NCBI GenBank assembly: GCA_014621425.1
Contig: JAANBB010000533.1
Span: forward strand, 1-24,216
Source: Cylindrodendrum hubeiense
Taxonomy: Eukaryota > Ascomycota > Sordariomycetes > Hypocreales > Nectriaceae
Direction: 5' to 3'
Length of the DNA: 24,216 nucleotides
Below are positions 1 to 10,071 of this stretch, one piece after another; positions within the stretch are counted from its first letter, which is position 1, and every line of letters starts with the position of its first letter. The position numbers were made by a program, and so were the translations under genes. The notes under the pieces are model-generated. The model saw only the letters and a program-made list of their open reading frames with translations. It was not told where the DNA came from and ran no database searches.

Positions 1-403
1 GACGTGCCTCTCACCAGGCGCTCCTCTTTGCAAAGCTTTCGCACAGCTTTTTCTACAGCTGCCGCACACCTCGGACACGCCTTTTACTCCGCTCCGCCTC
101 GTCCCCGATCTCCCGACCTCTGTCCTACGTCTCTGCATCGCCGACCATCGCCGATCCCATCCGTCTCCCGTCTGCTTCGTCCCGGCCCTCGCGCGCTGCC
201 CTGTTCGACCGACGGCCACCCGCCGCCTCGAGTCTTCCATTCCCCTGACCGGATTGCCACCGACAGGACTCTCGCCTCGCCCTGACGGCTGGACAACCCA
301 CTGTCTCCTTTCGACGCCTACCAGCACCTACTTGGTCTATCGATCCACGTTGCCCGCCTCACAACCCGCGCACGCGTGCATATACCCAAACCACAACCTC
401 ACA
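1..403 (+). promoter_or_regulatory. Promoter/5' leader of skn7
   Basis: This is a pyrimidine-rich stretch typical of filamentous-fungal promoters and 5' UTRs. I find no ATG on the + strand before the one at 404, so the first AUG of any transcript starting here would be the skn7 start. That supports the chosen initiation codon. No TATA box or other clear site is seen. The transcription start cannot be placed. Confidence 0.5.
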
Positions 404-2529
404 ATGTCTGGAGGCGAGGTCACCCCAACCCCTGGGGTTGGCGGCAGTAATGCCAGCGAGTTTGTGAGTGACTTGAAATCATGCCGGCTCTCTATCTGAG
501 CGTCTCGCTAACCCCCCTTTTCTAGGTCCGCAAGTTGTATCGGTATGGATGCACCGACATGCTCTGACATGCTCTGTACTGACTGCTGCTAGAATGCTCG
601 AAGACCCAGCACATCAAGAAGTCGCCCGATGGGGCAAAGATGGTGATACATTTGTGGTGGTAGAGGTATGATATTGTGGCCTTCCGCCCCACGTTCTCGC
701 GGTGCTAACGCAATGGTTCAGAACGAGAAGTTCACTCGATCAATCCTTCCCAAGCATTTCAAGCACAGCAACATGGCTAGTTTTGTTCGTCAACTCAACA
801 AGTACGACTTCCATAAAGTGAGGCAGACAAACGATAGTGGCTCCTCTGCAAACGGCGCAAATGTCAGTTAATCCCATGTCTTGCGAACATGGTGACCCCG
901 CGTATATTGACAATTGATACTAGACTCTTGAGTTCAAGCACCCCAACTTTAGAGTCGGGAGCAAAGACGATCTCGACAATATCCGCCGGAAAGCACCCGC
1001 ACCGAGAAGAACTCAGGCTACCGAGGACTTCACCACAGGCCATCATATCAGCGTCTTGACCGAGCAGCTCACCGCAACACAACAACAGGTGCAACAACTT
1101 CAGGAGTTGTTCACCGAGGTTTCTCAGACAAACCGACTACTGGTTAACGAAGTGTTGACGCTTCAAAAGATGCTGAATGCGCAGAAGCAATCTCAACATG
1201 AGATGCTCAACTTTATGTCTTCCAGCGACAGGAACAACCGCCACCAGCAGTCGATGCATCTCAGCGTCGCTGCCTCACCATTGGATGGAGATGAGTCGGC
1301 ACCTGAGCTTCGCCGTGCTCGAGAGCTTCTGTCCAGCGTGACGCCTGACTCGATTGCCGACAGAGAACTTGAGCGGCTTCAAGGCGTCTACGGATCACCT
1401 GCTGACTCGGCGGTCGTGATTCCCCAGGCTTCGATGCCTATGATGCATGATCCGATGAACGACATTAACCGATACCCCGTTTACCCAGTGGGCCAGACTG
1501 TCGGCATCGACCCCTTCCATTCCGACCACATCCATAAGATCCCCTATGCCATGCCGAACGACTCAAGTGGTGGTGCCATGCAGGAAGTGCCCGCTCCCCA
1601 GCCGATCAACACGACAGCCGCTGCACCATCTAGCTCCAACTCGCCTTCCAACACCTCGGCCCTGCTGTGGGGCGCCAGGAAGCCAAGAATCTTCCTTGTT
1701 GAAGATGACCCGACTTGTTCCAAGATTGGCATCAAGTTTCTCAAGTCCATGGGATGTGAAGTTGAGCATGCTGTGAGTGACTTCGTACTGTTGGGTAATT
1801 GTTTCCGCGCCGTGACTAACTGGGCATTTTGTAGCAAAACGGTGCGGAAGCCTATAGCCGGATTACGAGTGTTGGCCGGGATCACTTTGACATGATCTTC
1901 ATGGATATCATCATGCCCAGGTTGGATGGTGTCTCGACCACCATGTACATTCGCCAGGATTGTCCCTCCATTCCCATTGTCGCCATGACATCCAACATCC
2001 GATCAGATGAAGTACATTGCTACTTTGAACACGGTGCGTGCTGTTGAACCGCCGACGAGGGACGGAAGCTAATATCCCAGTAGGCATGAATGGAGTCTTG
2101 GCCAAGCCATTCACCAAGAGCGGTATGCTCAAGATCGTAGAGAACCACCTGAGCTACCTCCTCAAGAATTATGACCCAGCCACTCAGCAAGAATCCGGGT
2201 CAGGTTATGTGGTCGGTGGCGCGGGCTACATGAACCCACCTGGTAGTCTTAATACCACGGGAACCACCACCTTCAAGTTTGAGACGACTCCTACTCCTCC
2301 AGCAACAGGCTCAACCTGGTCACCTGGACAGATGCCACAGGCGTCTCCCATGACCACCGGAATGGACCAAGGGTACGGTATGGTGAATGGGGCGGGTCAG
2401 TACGGCATGACTCCTTCCAGCGCGACTCGAGCCACCTTCCCCGGAGGCATCTCTCAGCCCCAGTCAAACCCCCAAGGACGGATGGATAACCAAAGTCCTC
2501 CGGAAAAACGACAGCGTACCTATGCCTGA
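404..2529 (+). CDS. skn7: Skn7-like HSF-domain response regulator transcription factor
   Basis: This is the nuclear output regulator of a fungal His-Asp phosphorelay, known in the family for oxidative and osmotic stress control. Seven exons (404-463, 526-542, 593-665, 722-862, 924-1772, 1835-2033, 2084-2529) give 594 aa. An HSF-type DNA-binding domain covers about residues 20-110, with the recognition-helix stretch [19 protein letters not shown] Gln-rich coiled coil follows at about 138-190. A receiver domain at about 352-470 has the acidic pair in FLVEDD, the phospho-acceptor Asp404 in FMDIIMP, the MTSN segment and LAKPF with its invariant Lys. The tail is rich in Gly, Pro, Ser and Thr. ATG 404 is chosen because no ATG precedes it and its context is CACAATG. 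Domain order and length match ascomycete Skn7/Prr1. Exon 2 is only 17 nt. Confidence 0.95.
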
Positions 2530-2531
2530 AG

Positions 2532-2558
2532 AGACCGGATGATGGCATCATCCGGTCT
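2532..2558. terminator. 27-nt near-perfect palindrome just after the skn7 stop
   Basis: Two 13-nt arms (2532-2544 and 2546-2558) are exact reverse complements around a single central G. A TTT run follows at 2559-2561. Wobble and A-T pairs can extend the stem into the stop codon. It resembles a bacterial intrinsic terminator, but this is a Pol II gene. A 3'-UTR hairpin, a protein-binding palindrome, or a mark for 3'-end processing or mRNA stability are all possible. Function is inferred only. Confidence 0.5.
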
Positions 2559-3069
2559 TTTGCTGTTTATTTACATCGATGACTAGGTCATTTGGAGTGC
2601 GGCGTTCATGGTGGGATGGCATGGGCCATCATCTCGCTGGGCCAGCGGGGTGCCCGTGGGTTTTTTTGTATACGATTCGGGAGAGGCTTTAATTCGATTC
2701 ATGACGAAGGCATTGGCCAGGAGGAGAAAGACGGAAGCGACTGGGAATGTAGGCTCCCGACGGCTGAGATCTGGCGGCGCGCAGGGTCTGATTTTCTGGC
2801 ATACTTGATGAAGCTGTTTGATACCTGAGCATAATATCATTATCATTTGGGCGCCGCGTTAGCCCGGTATATCCGAGAAAGCATATTCGATTTCCAAGAC
2901 TGTCCGAAAGCGAGGTAGGGCGTGTATGTGATAATTGTAGAGGAGGTTTACGTTGGGTTTCGGGTTCGAAATCGGGGTTCGAGGGTGAGACTGTTGGCTT
3001 TGAGAGAATCACGGTGTCGTAAAATGGGGATTCGGCGATCGAGCAAACGACACTTAGGAAAGGAATAAT

Positions 3070-3110
3070 AAAGAGAGAAAGAAAGAGAGAGAAAGAGAGA
3101 GAGAGAGGGA
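3070..3110 (+). repeat. GA-rich microsatellite
   Basis: This is an uninterrupted purine tract of GA/GAAA units on the + strand, followed by GGGAAAA. Such polypurine runs are common in fungal intergenic DNA and may be length-variable between strains. No coding role is visible. Confidence 0.8.
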
Positions 3111-5362
3111 AAATGCCACCGGAAAGGGCGGAGCGGTCGCGAGATATAGGCGTCCCGGCATCCCTGGTGTGGCACAAGAGGTGCAGGTCGATGGAGTTCT
3201 GGACCGTTGAAATGGTGGGGTCGGCGGTGGGGATTTAACCCGGACGTTGAGATTCTGGATTGCAGCAGATTTGCTTGGCTGACGGTGAGGACCTTTGTTT
3301 GGACAACTCTGCGAATGGAAGGCAGATGACCAGGGTTCTGGTGCGGTTGTACGAACAGGGGGGGCTTTGGGAGTTGACGGCCATGACGGTCATGGACTGG
3401 GCTAGATCCTTTGGGTTACGGGCGTACGCGCGGGAGCAGCAAACTCACACTGGAAAGGACGAGTGCGTGATTGGGCTCAGGGGACACGAAGGATTGTTAC
3501 ACGTTGGATCCGGTGTCTTTCGGTTGGCATTGCCTTTGCAGTTGCAGTAGCACGGGCGAGACGTTGTGAAGCCGTCAGCACTACAAGCGAACTTGCTGGG
3601 ATGCCTGTGGTATGGCTATTGTCCGGCTGATAAGGGTCAAGCTACGGAGTATTTACTCCGTGCAGAGAAAACAGTTGTTAAAGGAGGAAAGATCGCGCTG
3701 ATCCGGTGGTGAGCCGAATTCCATTCAGCTCGAGATTTGTGTTGATTTCAGCCATCTTACCCACCATAGGTTTCGCTTCGACATCACGAGCTCATGGACT
3801 TAACCCGCTGGGATTTCCGGGCCGGGGGACTAGCTCCTACATAAAGTTTCTCACATATTTTGTTTGCGTCCGATGTCTTTCATTCCCGGTTGACCCCCGT
3901 CTCGCCGTTGGATGCGTGTGGGGAGGGAGCCCTGTTGCATGGGTGGAGGATGGCGGGATCCTGGCCACACAATGTGTCACACCCAGCGGGTTGACGTGTA
4001 ACCGCGCCCAGCTTGTGAAAACGCCCCTAGGACGCGAGTCCGGACCAAGAAGCCACCGCAGCGTGGGACCCAGTTGCGTTTTTAGGACTTTGGTCTACAG
4101 CGGTGGGACATCATGCAGCACGGTTAAGGGGGCAAGGGGCCTCGCAGCCGTTGAGATACGCAGGTGGCCTTGCGACTTTTCAGCCCTGTGGTATGCACGG
4201 AGTAGACCGGAGGTAGTGTTAGAGACTTGCGGTAAAGTCAAAGACCTAAGATAAAGTGCGGTTGATAATAGAACGGTCGATAAAGTTGAAATAAAAGTCC
4301 CGCTAGAAGGTTGGATTAGATAGTCCACCAGTGGAATGGGAGTGGAGAAGGCTGGGCAATGAATTGGCGAAAACGACGGGATGCGATTGAACTCGGAACT
4401 TTGGACGCAAGCCTTCTCTCGGCCTTCAAATCTTACCATTGTATTCCGCAGACATAGTGGTGTTGAACCTTGGCGTATGATGATGGAGATACAGGAACGG
4501 GCGGGTTCTGGCTTTGCAACAGAAGCACGGGATGCCTCACGAGCCGGCCTGCATGATGACAAGGATGCCAGGTGCTGAGTTGTCTCCTCTCGGAACTAAT
4601 TTCAGGGCGGGTCTGCTAGTGAACGATGATACCATATCCAGACGCCGTCGGCCCAGCAGCCCAGGGTTGACAGGGTTTAGTGTGATATTCTGATCCTCAT
4701 AGGTTGCCGGCATAACGATGAGCTTTCGGGTGCCGTCCAAGATTAAGAAGGAGGAAGAAGACGAGGAGGTGCCGGCCGATCATGGTCAGTATACCAATAG
4801 TGAGATGGACATTCTGAACTTCAAGAGGGAGCTGACTCGCAAAATCCCAGACCCCCTGCCTGCTATGTGATTGATTGTGACTTGGGGGAAGTGAATACAG
4901 CTTAGTCTGCATGTCGATGTCGAAGGAAAGGAGGACGAGGACAAGGGGAAAGCAGTACATGGCCTCAGTGCTCACGAAATATGATGAGAAGATGAGAAAG
5001 CGATTTTCATAGGCGGTAGTAATGGGAATGATGTTTTGTCCATGCCTATTTGTGTTGGCGCTGATTCCCAATCTGACGGACATGATGCTCCTCAGGCGGT
5101 GCTCAAACACGTGTGGTATGACAAAACCAGAGCTTGTGGTTTTCTGGGAGGTCTCATGAGTGGCAGTAATTGACTATGTAACATTTCAATTCATCCTGAT
5201 GAGAAGGCACGGCTTATTTAGAGGAGCGAAATACATTAGACATTGTCCCTAGAACGGGAATCGGGGAGAATTGGAAAACGCAAGATGGCTACAGTCAGCA
5301 TAGCCATTCTCGGCAAGGGCTTCACGCGGGGCCGGGGGTTTGGTTAGGTGAATTCCGACGAA

Positions 5363-5388
5363 GAATTGAGAATTGAGAATTGAGAATT
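5363..5388 (+). repeat. 7-bp tandem repeat (GAATTGA)
   Basis: Between three and four head-to-tail copies of a 7-bp unit, GAATTGA, lie in AT-rich DNA about 300 bp upstream of pri1. It is a simple repeat with no further signal seen. Confidence 0.7.
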
Positions 5389-5506
5389 TGATATTAAAAT
5401 TTTGTGATCAATGAATGAGCTGATGATGGACGTTCAAGGATGCTCCGCTGTGAGCTGTATGGAGGACGAAGCACTGAGCAGGATGGAGATGCCAGCCGGA
5501 GCTAGC

Positions 5507-5516
5507 GGTACGTACC
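5507..5516. promoter_or_regulatory. GGTACGTACC palindrome upstream of pri1
   Basis: A perfect 10-bp palindrome ends 172 nt before the pri1 ATG. The identical palindrome occurs at 9084-9093, 189 nt before the ATG of the complex I gene. A shared sequence and a shared position suggest a binding site for a dimeric factor. No factor can be named from the sequence. Confidence 0.4.
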
Positions 5517-5687
5517 TTGGGCTTGGTCCTAAAATCCGCTTTACGCGAAAGACGCGTCTGGACGCGCCCCGTCCCGCTCCCACTTTGAACCTCCCACTAT
5601 CCATCACTGCGACAACCAACAATTCCAATTCCACCTGCGTGCACTGGACCTTCGCAGCCGGACACTCCTACAACACCGCAAGGCGCG

Positions 5688-7381
5688 ATGCCCCATTCCA
5701 TCACACCAGAAGCCATGTCGTCCCCAAGCACCGTTAAGGCCGAGCCAGTGGAGGAGACGGGCGTCTCCAACGAGGCTGTCCCAGCGCCCGCTGCCGATGT
5801 CGAGATGGCCGGCGTCGAGGACACCGACAAGGACACCGACAAGGACACCAACAAAGACACCAAAAAGGACATTAAGAAGCTGGAGGATCTATTCGACGAC
5901 GACGACTCGGACGATGAGTTCCCCAGCTCTGCACCTGTCCAGCCGAGCTCCCAGGTAGCCCCTGCATCGGCTCCATCGCCCACGTAAGGTTCCTGGATTC
6001 TGCAGCGCAACCGCGGGTGTACTAACTCATGCGATAGCGATGTGAACACTATGAACGCGTCCGACCCGGAAGTCATGCGCAGCTTCTACCAACGCCTGTT
6101 CCCCTGGCGCTATCTGTTCCAGTGGCTCAACCACAGCCCGACGCCAACCAACGACTTTGCCAACCGAGAGTTTGCCTTGACCCTCCAGAGCGATGCCTAC
6201 CTCCGATACCAATCCTTCACGACTGCTGACCTGTACGTGACCCCGGATCCTCTATCCTCCCCTTGCTCACACGCCGCAGCCTCCGTAAAGACATCCTCCG
6301 ACTGATGCCCTCCCGTTTCGAAATCGGTCCCGTCTACTCTGCCAACCCCCGCGACCGCAAGACCGTCAAGATCAAGCCAATCGCCAAGGAGCTGTGCTTC
6401 GATATCGATTTGACAGATTACGACGACATTCGAACATGCTGTTCCGCGGCCAACATTTGCATCAAGTGCTGGCAGTTCATGACAATGGCAATCAAGGTTG
6501 TCGATGCCGCCCTGCGCGAGGACTTTGGCTTCAAGCACATCATGTGGGTGTACTCCGGCCGAAGAGGTGCCCACGCGTGGGTGTGTGACAAAAAGGTGCG
6601 AAGTATGGATGATCAGAAGAGGAGAGCCATTGCGGGCTATCTCGAAACGGTGAAAGGAGGTGCTCAGAGCGGCAAGAGGGTCAACGTGAGGAGGCCATTG
6701 CATCCTCATCTGGTGTAAGCATATACCCGAACCACCGCATTTTGGCAGTTGTTAACATGTCTTAGTCGAAGCCTCGAGATCCTAAAGGATCATTTCCAAG
6801 ACGATGTCCTATCGGCACAAGACCCTTGGGAAAGTACTGAACAGGCCGAGAAACTTCTCCAACTCCTGCCTGACCGCAACCTCAATGACGCTCTTCGCAA
6901 GAAATGGGAGGCTGCCCCTGGCCGCGCCTCGAAATCAAAGTGGGCCGACATTGACGCCATGGCCAAGACGGGCGCCAGCAAGAAACTTGATGCCAAGGCT
7001 CTTTTGGAAGCCAAGCAGGACATCGTCTTGGAGTACACGTACCCAAGACTCGATATCGAAGTCAGCAAGAAGCTGAACCATTTGCTCAAGAGTCCATTTG
7101 TCGTGCATCCCAAAACTGGGCGGGTGTGTGTGCCCATCAACATCAAGCACCTCGCGGACTTTGACCCTTTTGAAGTCCCAACGGTGCAGGGGCTCCTCGA
7201 AGAGATTGACGCCTGGAAGGATGAAGGCGATGATGAGAGTGCCAAGAACCTGCCTGATTGGGAAAAGACAAGCCTGAAGCCGTACATTGACCAGTTTAGG
7301 CTGTTTATAAACGCCTTGATGAAGGACGAGAGGGATGTGAGAGTGAAGAGGGAGCGAGAAGAAGAATCGATGGAATTTTGA
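5688..7381 (+). CDS. pri1: DNA primase small (catalytic) subunit
   Basis: This is the catalytic primase subunit of DNA polymerase alpha-primase, which makes the RNA primers for nuclear replication. Four exons (5688-5983, 6038-6232, 6280-6714, 6766-7381) give 513 aa. The archaeo-eukaryotic primase signatures are present: the catalytic acidic motif CFDIDLTDYDDIR, the Cys-rich zinc-binding segment CCSAANICIKCW directly after it, and WVYSGRRGAHAWVCD. YLRYQSF and RFEIGPVYS also fit the family. The donor of intron 3 is GTAAGC at 6715, not the GTGTAA two bases earlier, because only the former keeps the frame (HPHL-V-RSLEILKDHF). The N-terminal ~95 residues before the primase core are an acidic, low-complexity extension with a DTDK repeat and an acidic DDDDSDDE cluster. 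An in-frame ATG at 5715 is an alternative start. The gene is convergent with trm10, with 90 bp between the stops. Confidence 0.95.
5820..5879 (+). repeat. In-frame 12-bp tandem repeat in pri1
   Basis: Five consecutive 12-bp units encode the variants DTDK, DTDK, DTNK, DTKK and DIKK. The first two units are identical at nucleotide level and the later ones diverge progressively. The repeat lies in the charged N-terminal extension outside the primase fold, so unit-number changes should be tolerated. Confidence 0.85.
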
Positions 7382-7471
7382 AGACGTAATGAATGGTTTA
7401 AGAGTCATGACACTGTATATAAACTTGGTGTTTGGGTGTAATTGGCTGGCATATTTGGCATAACATAGGTT

Positions 7472-8680
7472 TTATGAGTTTACAGCCGCCTCCTCTCCTT
7501 CAGCAATGGCTTTAGGGGCTACCTCGCCTGTAGGAGCCTCCGTATCGACAACGTCCTGGACATCGTGCTCTTCATCTTCTTCTTCAGCCCCATCATCTTC
7601 GGCACCATCCCCGTCCTGGTTTCGCAGCTGACCGCCCTTACGCTTGGGGATGACACTGAGGAACGCATCGCCCCAGCTCTCATACTGAAGCCACTTGAGC
7701 ATGATCTCGACTACGTGGTTCGTCGCAAGCACCGTTCGGCTCTGCATCACCATGTACTCGCCGATGGGCAGCCGGGCGGTCCGGATACCTAGCGCCCTCG
7801 CACGTTTGTAGCAGAGGCCCTTTTCGCGGTTCTTGTCGACGAGGCCGCCGATGACGTAGCTTGTATTGGGCTCGAGCCGGTCAAGGGTGTAGGGTGAGTC
7901 GGAGGAGAGGTAGACAATATCCTTGTATTCCTCCTTCGGTTCTGGCTCCGGTTCGACCATTGGGAAGGGATCTCTTTCATCTCGGATCCAGGGGACGCTT
8001 TGGTCGAGGCTCTTCTGCAGGGGCTCGATCATGGTCCCTCCCCTAGTCTGCATCTTCTCCCTCGCCTTCACCGCACACTCGATGAAGTCGCCTTCGAGAA
8101 ACTCGATACCCTTCCAGTTCTTATGCTTGTCCTCGAGAACGTCATGGAACCGCGTCGCCAGCTTTCCGCTCCACCCGGACACCCACATGTGCGAGCGATA
8201 CGGGGCGTTCTTGTTCTCCGAGTACGAACGCGTGATCTGGGCGCCTAGAGAGACGAGCTCCTTGTCGAGCATGAAGTCCTCGAAGCCGCAGTCGAAGATG
8301 AGTGAGATGGGCACGTTGATGGATGTGGGCCTCTTGGGGATATTGGCGAAGGGGTCAATGCCTTGGGCGATGAGGACGGCCCTCTCTTCGCGCTTGCGAA
8401 CTCGGTGCGCCTGGCGCTTTTCTTTGCGCTGCTTGCGACGGTCTTCCAGGCCGTTTTCCCATTCCTGGGTTTTCCTCAGGCGCTTCAGGGCGTTCTTGGA
8501 TAGAGGCGGCTGGGGAGCATCTCCGGGCGCGGCGGTGCTAGATTCCCCCGTAGTAGTGGCCGGTGCGGGTGTATTATTCTGGAGTTCTGACGAGGCATTC
8601 TCTAGTTGTTGGGCAGTAGAAGAAATGACCCCTTCCATCGGAGCCGACGGTGGAGCGTCGTCGGGTTGGACAGATGCCAT
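7472..8680 (-). CDS. trm10: Trm10 tRNA (guanine-9)-N1-methyltransferase
   Basis: This enzyme uses S-adenosylmethionine to methylate N1 of guanine 9 in tRNAs, probably in nucleus and cytosol. It is intronless and 402 aa. The N terminus is low-complexity, followed by a Lys/Arg-rich helix (about residues 60-105, with LSKNALKRLRKTQEWE) that matches the basic tRNA-binding region of the family. The SPOUT-fold core spans about 120-350, with IFDCGFEDFM, YLSSDSP, the hallmark GGLVDKNREKGLCYKRA (putative general-base Asp282), LPIGEYM and the C-terminal IPKRKGG. An acidic Glu/Asp-rich tail ends the protein. The start is ATG 8680: the open frame continues 21 nt upstream but only to a TTG. The AAAATGGC context is good. 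Confidence 0.95.
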   Translation of the reverse strand: MASVQPDDAPPSAPMEGVISSTAQQLENASSELQNNTPAPATTTGESSTAAPGDAPQPPLSKNALKRLRKTQEWENGLEDRRKQRKEKRQAHRVRKREERAVLIAQGIDPFANIPKRPTSINVPISLIFDCGFEDFMLDKELVSLGAQITRSYSENKNAPYRSHMWVSGWSGKLATRFHDVLEDKHKNWKGIEFLEGDFIECAVKAREKMQTRGGTMIEPLQKSLDQSVPWIRDERDPFPMVEPEPEPKEEYKDIVYLSSDSPYTLDRLEPNTSYVIGGLVDKNREKGLCYKRARALGIRTARLPIGEYMVMQSRTVLATNHVVEIMLKWLQYESWGDAFLSVIPKRKGGQLRNQDGDGAEDDGAEEEDEEHDVQDVVDTEAPTGEVAPKAIAEGEEAAVNS

Positions 8681-9083
8681 TTTGAGTTGCTGATGCGGCA
8701 AATAAGACCAGTGCTGCTTCCGAGCAGATATTGTCCGGATATGTGATGGCAGTGATCTGCCGTAGGCTCCTTTACGAGTTTGATGCTCCGAATGAGTGAG
8801 TCGACTAACACCTGAGATATCCGCCTATGGCCGGTTGCCTACGAGGACGGATGAAGATCCACACTGATGATGCTCTCTCGCCTGGAGCAGTGTTCGGCGG
8901 CGAAATAAATTGGCCGCTGAGAGGAAGTCGAATTGATCCTCTTGATTCGACTCAGTTGTTGAAGAAAACCCAGCGTTCTCGGTATAGATATATGAAAAGT
9001 AACACGGAAACTGCTTCACCTTGGTGAGAGCTGTGGTGTTTTTTCTTCTTAGTGGGCTGCGAGTGGGGCCTCAGAGACTGACA

Positions 9084-9093
9084 GGTACGTACC
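9084..9093. promoter_or_regulatory. GGTACGTACC palindrome upstream of the complex I gene
   Basis: This is the second exact copy of the 10-bp palindrome seen upstream of pri1. It is followed by a GC-rich stretch and lies 189 nt before the start codon. It is a candidate transcription-factor site, inferred from recurrence at a similar position. Confidence 0.4.
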
Positions 9094-9141
9094 GGCGGCA
9101 TCGCCCGCCAAAACCTCGAAAATTCACTCGGCGCACGCTGG

Positions 9142-9146
9142 CCAAT
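9142..9146 (+). promoter_or_regulatory. CCAAT box of the complex I subunit gene
   Basis: CCAAT occurs in the context GGCCAATGG, 135 nt before the ATG. The CCAAT-binding (Hap) complex is an established regulator of respiratory genes in fungi. Use of this particular site is inferred. Confidence 0.4.
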
Positions 9147-9281
9147 GGGCGCGAGGCAATTGAATGACCAGCGTCACGTGTTCTGTGGAGGCTCTCCCTC
9201 AATCCTCCGTCGCCAAAGCTTCGGCTTCTACCTCAGGATCCTAAGAACCTCACAGCTCCGTCCGCACTCGCTGCCAACGCA

Positions 9282-10071
9282 ATGGAACGCCGTACGACCC
9301 AGAGCCACGACGCTCATAACGAGGCGGAGGATGGCTTCAAGCCATACGACACCCTCAACGACACCGCCAAGGCCGGCCTGGTTGGTGGTGCCAGTGGTCT
9401 CTTCATTGCCTCCATCCGCAATGCTCTGTCCAAGCGCAACGTCGGCGCCCTGAGCGTCTTCACCCGCGGTGCTCCCATTATCGGCCTTGCCAGTACGCTG
9501 CCCGACTCGCCCGTGCTAATTGGGGCTTCCTGATGCTAATTGGATCGTCTAGCCGCCGCTCCCGCCGCCTACGTTTTCTTCTCGCGAAGCTCGATGAACC
9601 TGCGCGAACAGGACGATGCCTGGTCTGCGGCCCTCGGTGGCTTCATGATGGGTGCTGTTCTCGGCTTGCCTTGTACGCTCTATATCCCCTAGTTTGCGAG
9701 GGAGACACAATTCTAACTTGGAGTAGCGCGACGGATGCCCGTTGTCGTGGGTCTTGGTTCTGGTATCGCCGTCTTCCAGGGCATGTTCTACTACCTTGGT
9801 GGCCGATTCGATACCTTCAAGAAGGAGGATGACGAGTTCGCGCGCAAGGAGACTCTCCGAAGGACAACCCGCCTGCCTGTCGAGCAGACTGTCTCGGAGA
9901 TTGGCGAGGGCCGAGGTAAGTCGCGCACATCATCGCCCCACGTAAACGAGTATCTAATTTTTCACAGGAATTCGACCTCCCGGATTTGAGGAGCGACGAG
10001 CCGAGCGACTCAAGGAGAACTACGGTTTTGAGGTCAACCCGGTTAACGCAACTGTTGAGGGCAGCCTATAA
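9282..10071 (+). CDS. Complex I B14.7-like subunit (NUO21.3-type, Tim17-like membrane protein)
   Basis: This is a probable accessory membrane subunit of mitochondrial NADH:ubiquinone oxidoreductase, of the Tim17/Tim22/Tim23-like family that includes NDUFA11/B14.7 and the fungal 21.3-kDa subunit. Four exons (9282-9492, 9553-9672, 9727-9915, 9968-10071) give 207 aa. Residues about 28-145 hold four short hydrophobic Gly/Ala-rich segments: AGLVGGASGLFIASIRNAL, SVFTRGAPIIGLATAAPAA, a third containing GGFMMGAVLGLP, and VVVGLGSGIAVFQGMFYYL. The conserved pattern SRRMPVVVGLG lies before the last. The C-terminal ~60 residues are charged and soluble. There is no cleavable presequence, as expected for this family. 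A general mitochondrial Tim17-family protein remains the alternative. The stop is only 167 nt from the first intron of the snoRNA host transcript. Confidence 0.75.

Larger units (their letters stand above)
2560..5687. other. Long intergenic region, no supportable gene
   Basis: About 3.1 kb separates skn7 from pri1. Open frames exist on both strands (e.g. 3706-4254 +, 4095-4562 -, 4697-5110 -), but none shows a recognisable domain, a convincing start context or a clean spliced extension. Visible structure is limited to a GA-rich tract (3070-3110), an 8-bp inverted repeat ACGGAGTA/TACTCCGT at 3644-3661, a GAATTGA tandem repeat near 5363-5388 and a 10-bp palindrome at 5507-5516. The right end must contain the pri1 promoter. 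A long skn7 3' UTR or an unannotated ncRNA cannot be excluded. Confidence 0.4.
8681..9281. promoter_or_regulatory. Divergent promoter region trm10 / complex I subunit gene
   Basis: About 600 bp separates two divergently transcribed genes and shows no coding signal. Near the right gene it holds the GGTACGTACC palindrome (9084-9093), a CCAAT box (9142-9146, in GGCCAATGG) and a CACGTG E-box (9175-9180). CCAAT boxes bound by the Hap2/3/5-type complex are classical in promoters of fungal respiratory genes, which fits the downstream product. Nothing comparable is obvious close to trm10. Confidence 0.5.

Noticed and set aside
2961..2975. GGTTCGAAATC resembling a tRNA B box
   Set aside because: It lacks the CC of the B-box end, and no A box or foldable cloverleaf surrounds it.
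3706..4254. 182-codon open frame on the + strand
   Set aside because: It begins at a non-ATG codon, has no recognisable domain and no supporting splice extension, and overlaps another open frame on the opposite strand.
4095..4562. 155-codon open frame on the - strand
   Set aside because: Composition is low in structured segments and no family resemblance is seen; it overlaps the + strand frame at 3706-4254 with equal lack of support.
4697..5110. 137-codon open frame on the - strand with hydrophobic stretches
   Set aside because: The hydrophobic runs are short and scattered, and no start context or homology could be recognised.
8681..8701. Seven-codon upstream extension of trm10
   Set aside because: The extension begins with TTG, not ATG. 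The ATG at 8680 has good context and gives a normal-length protein.
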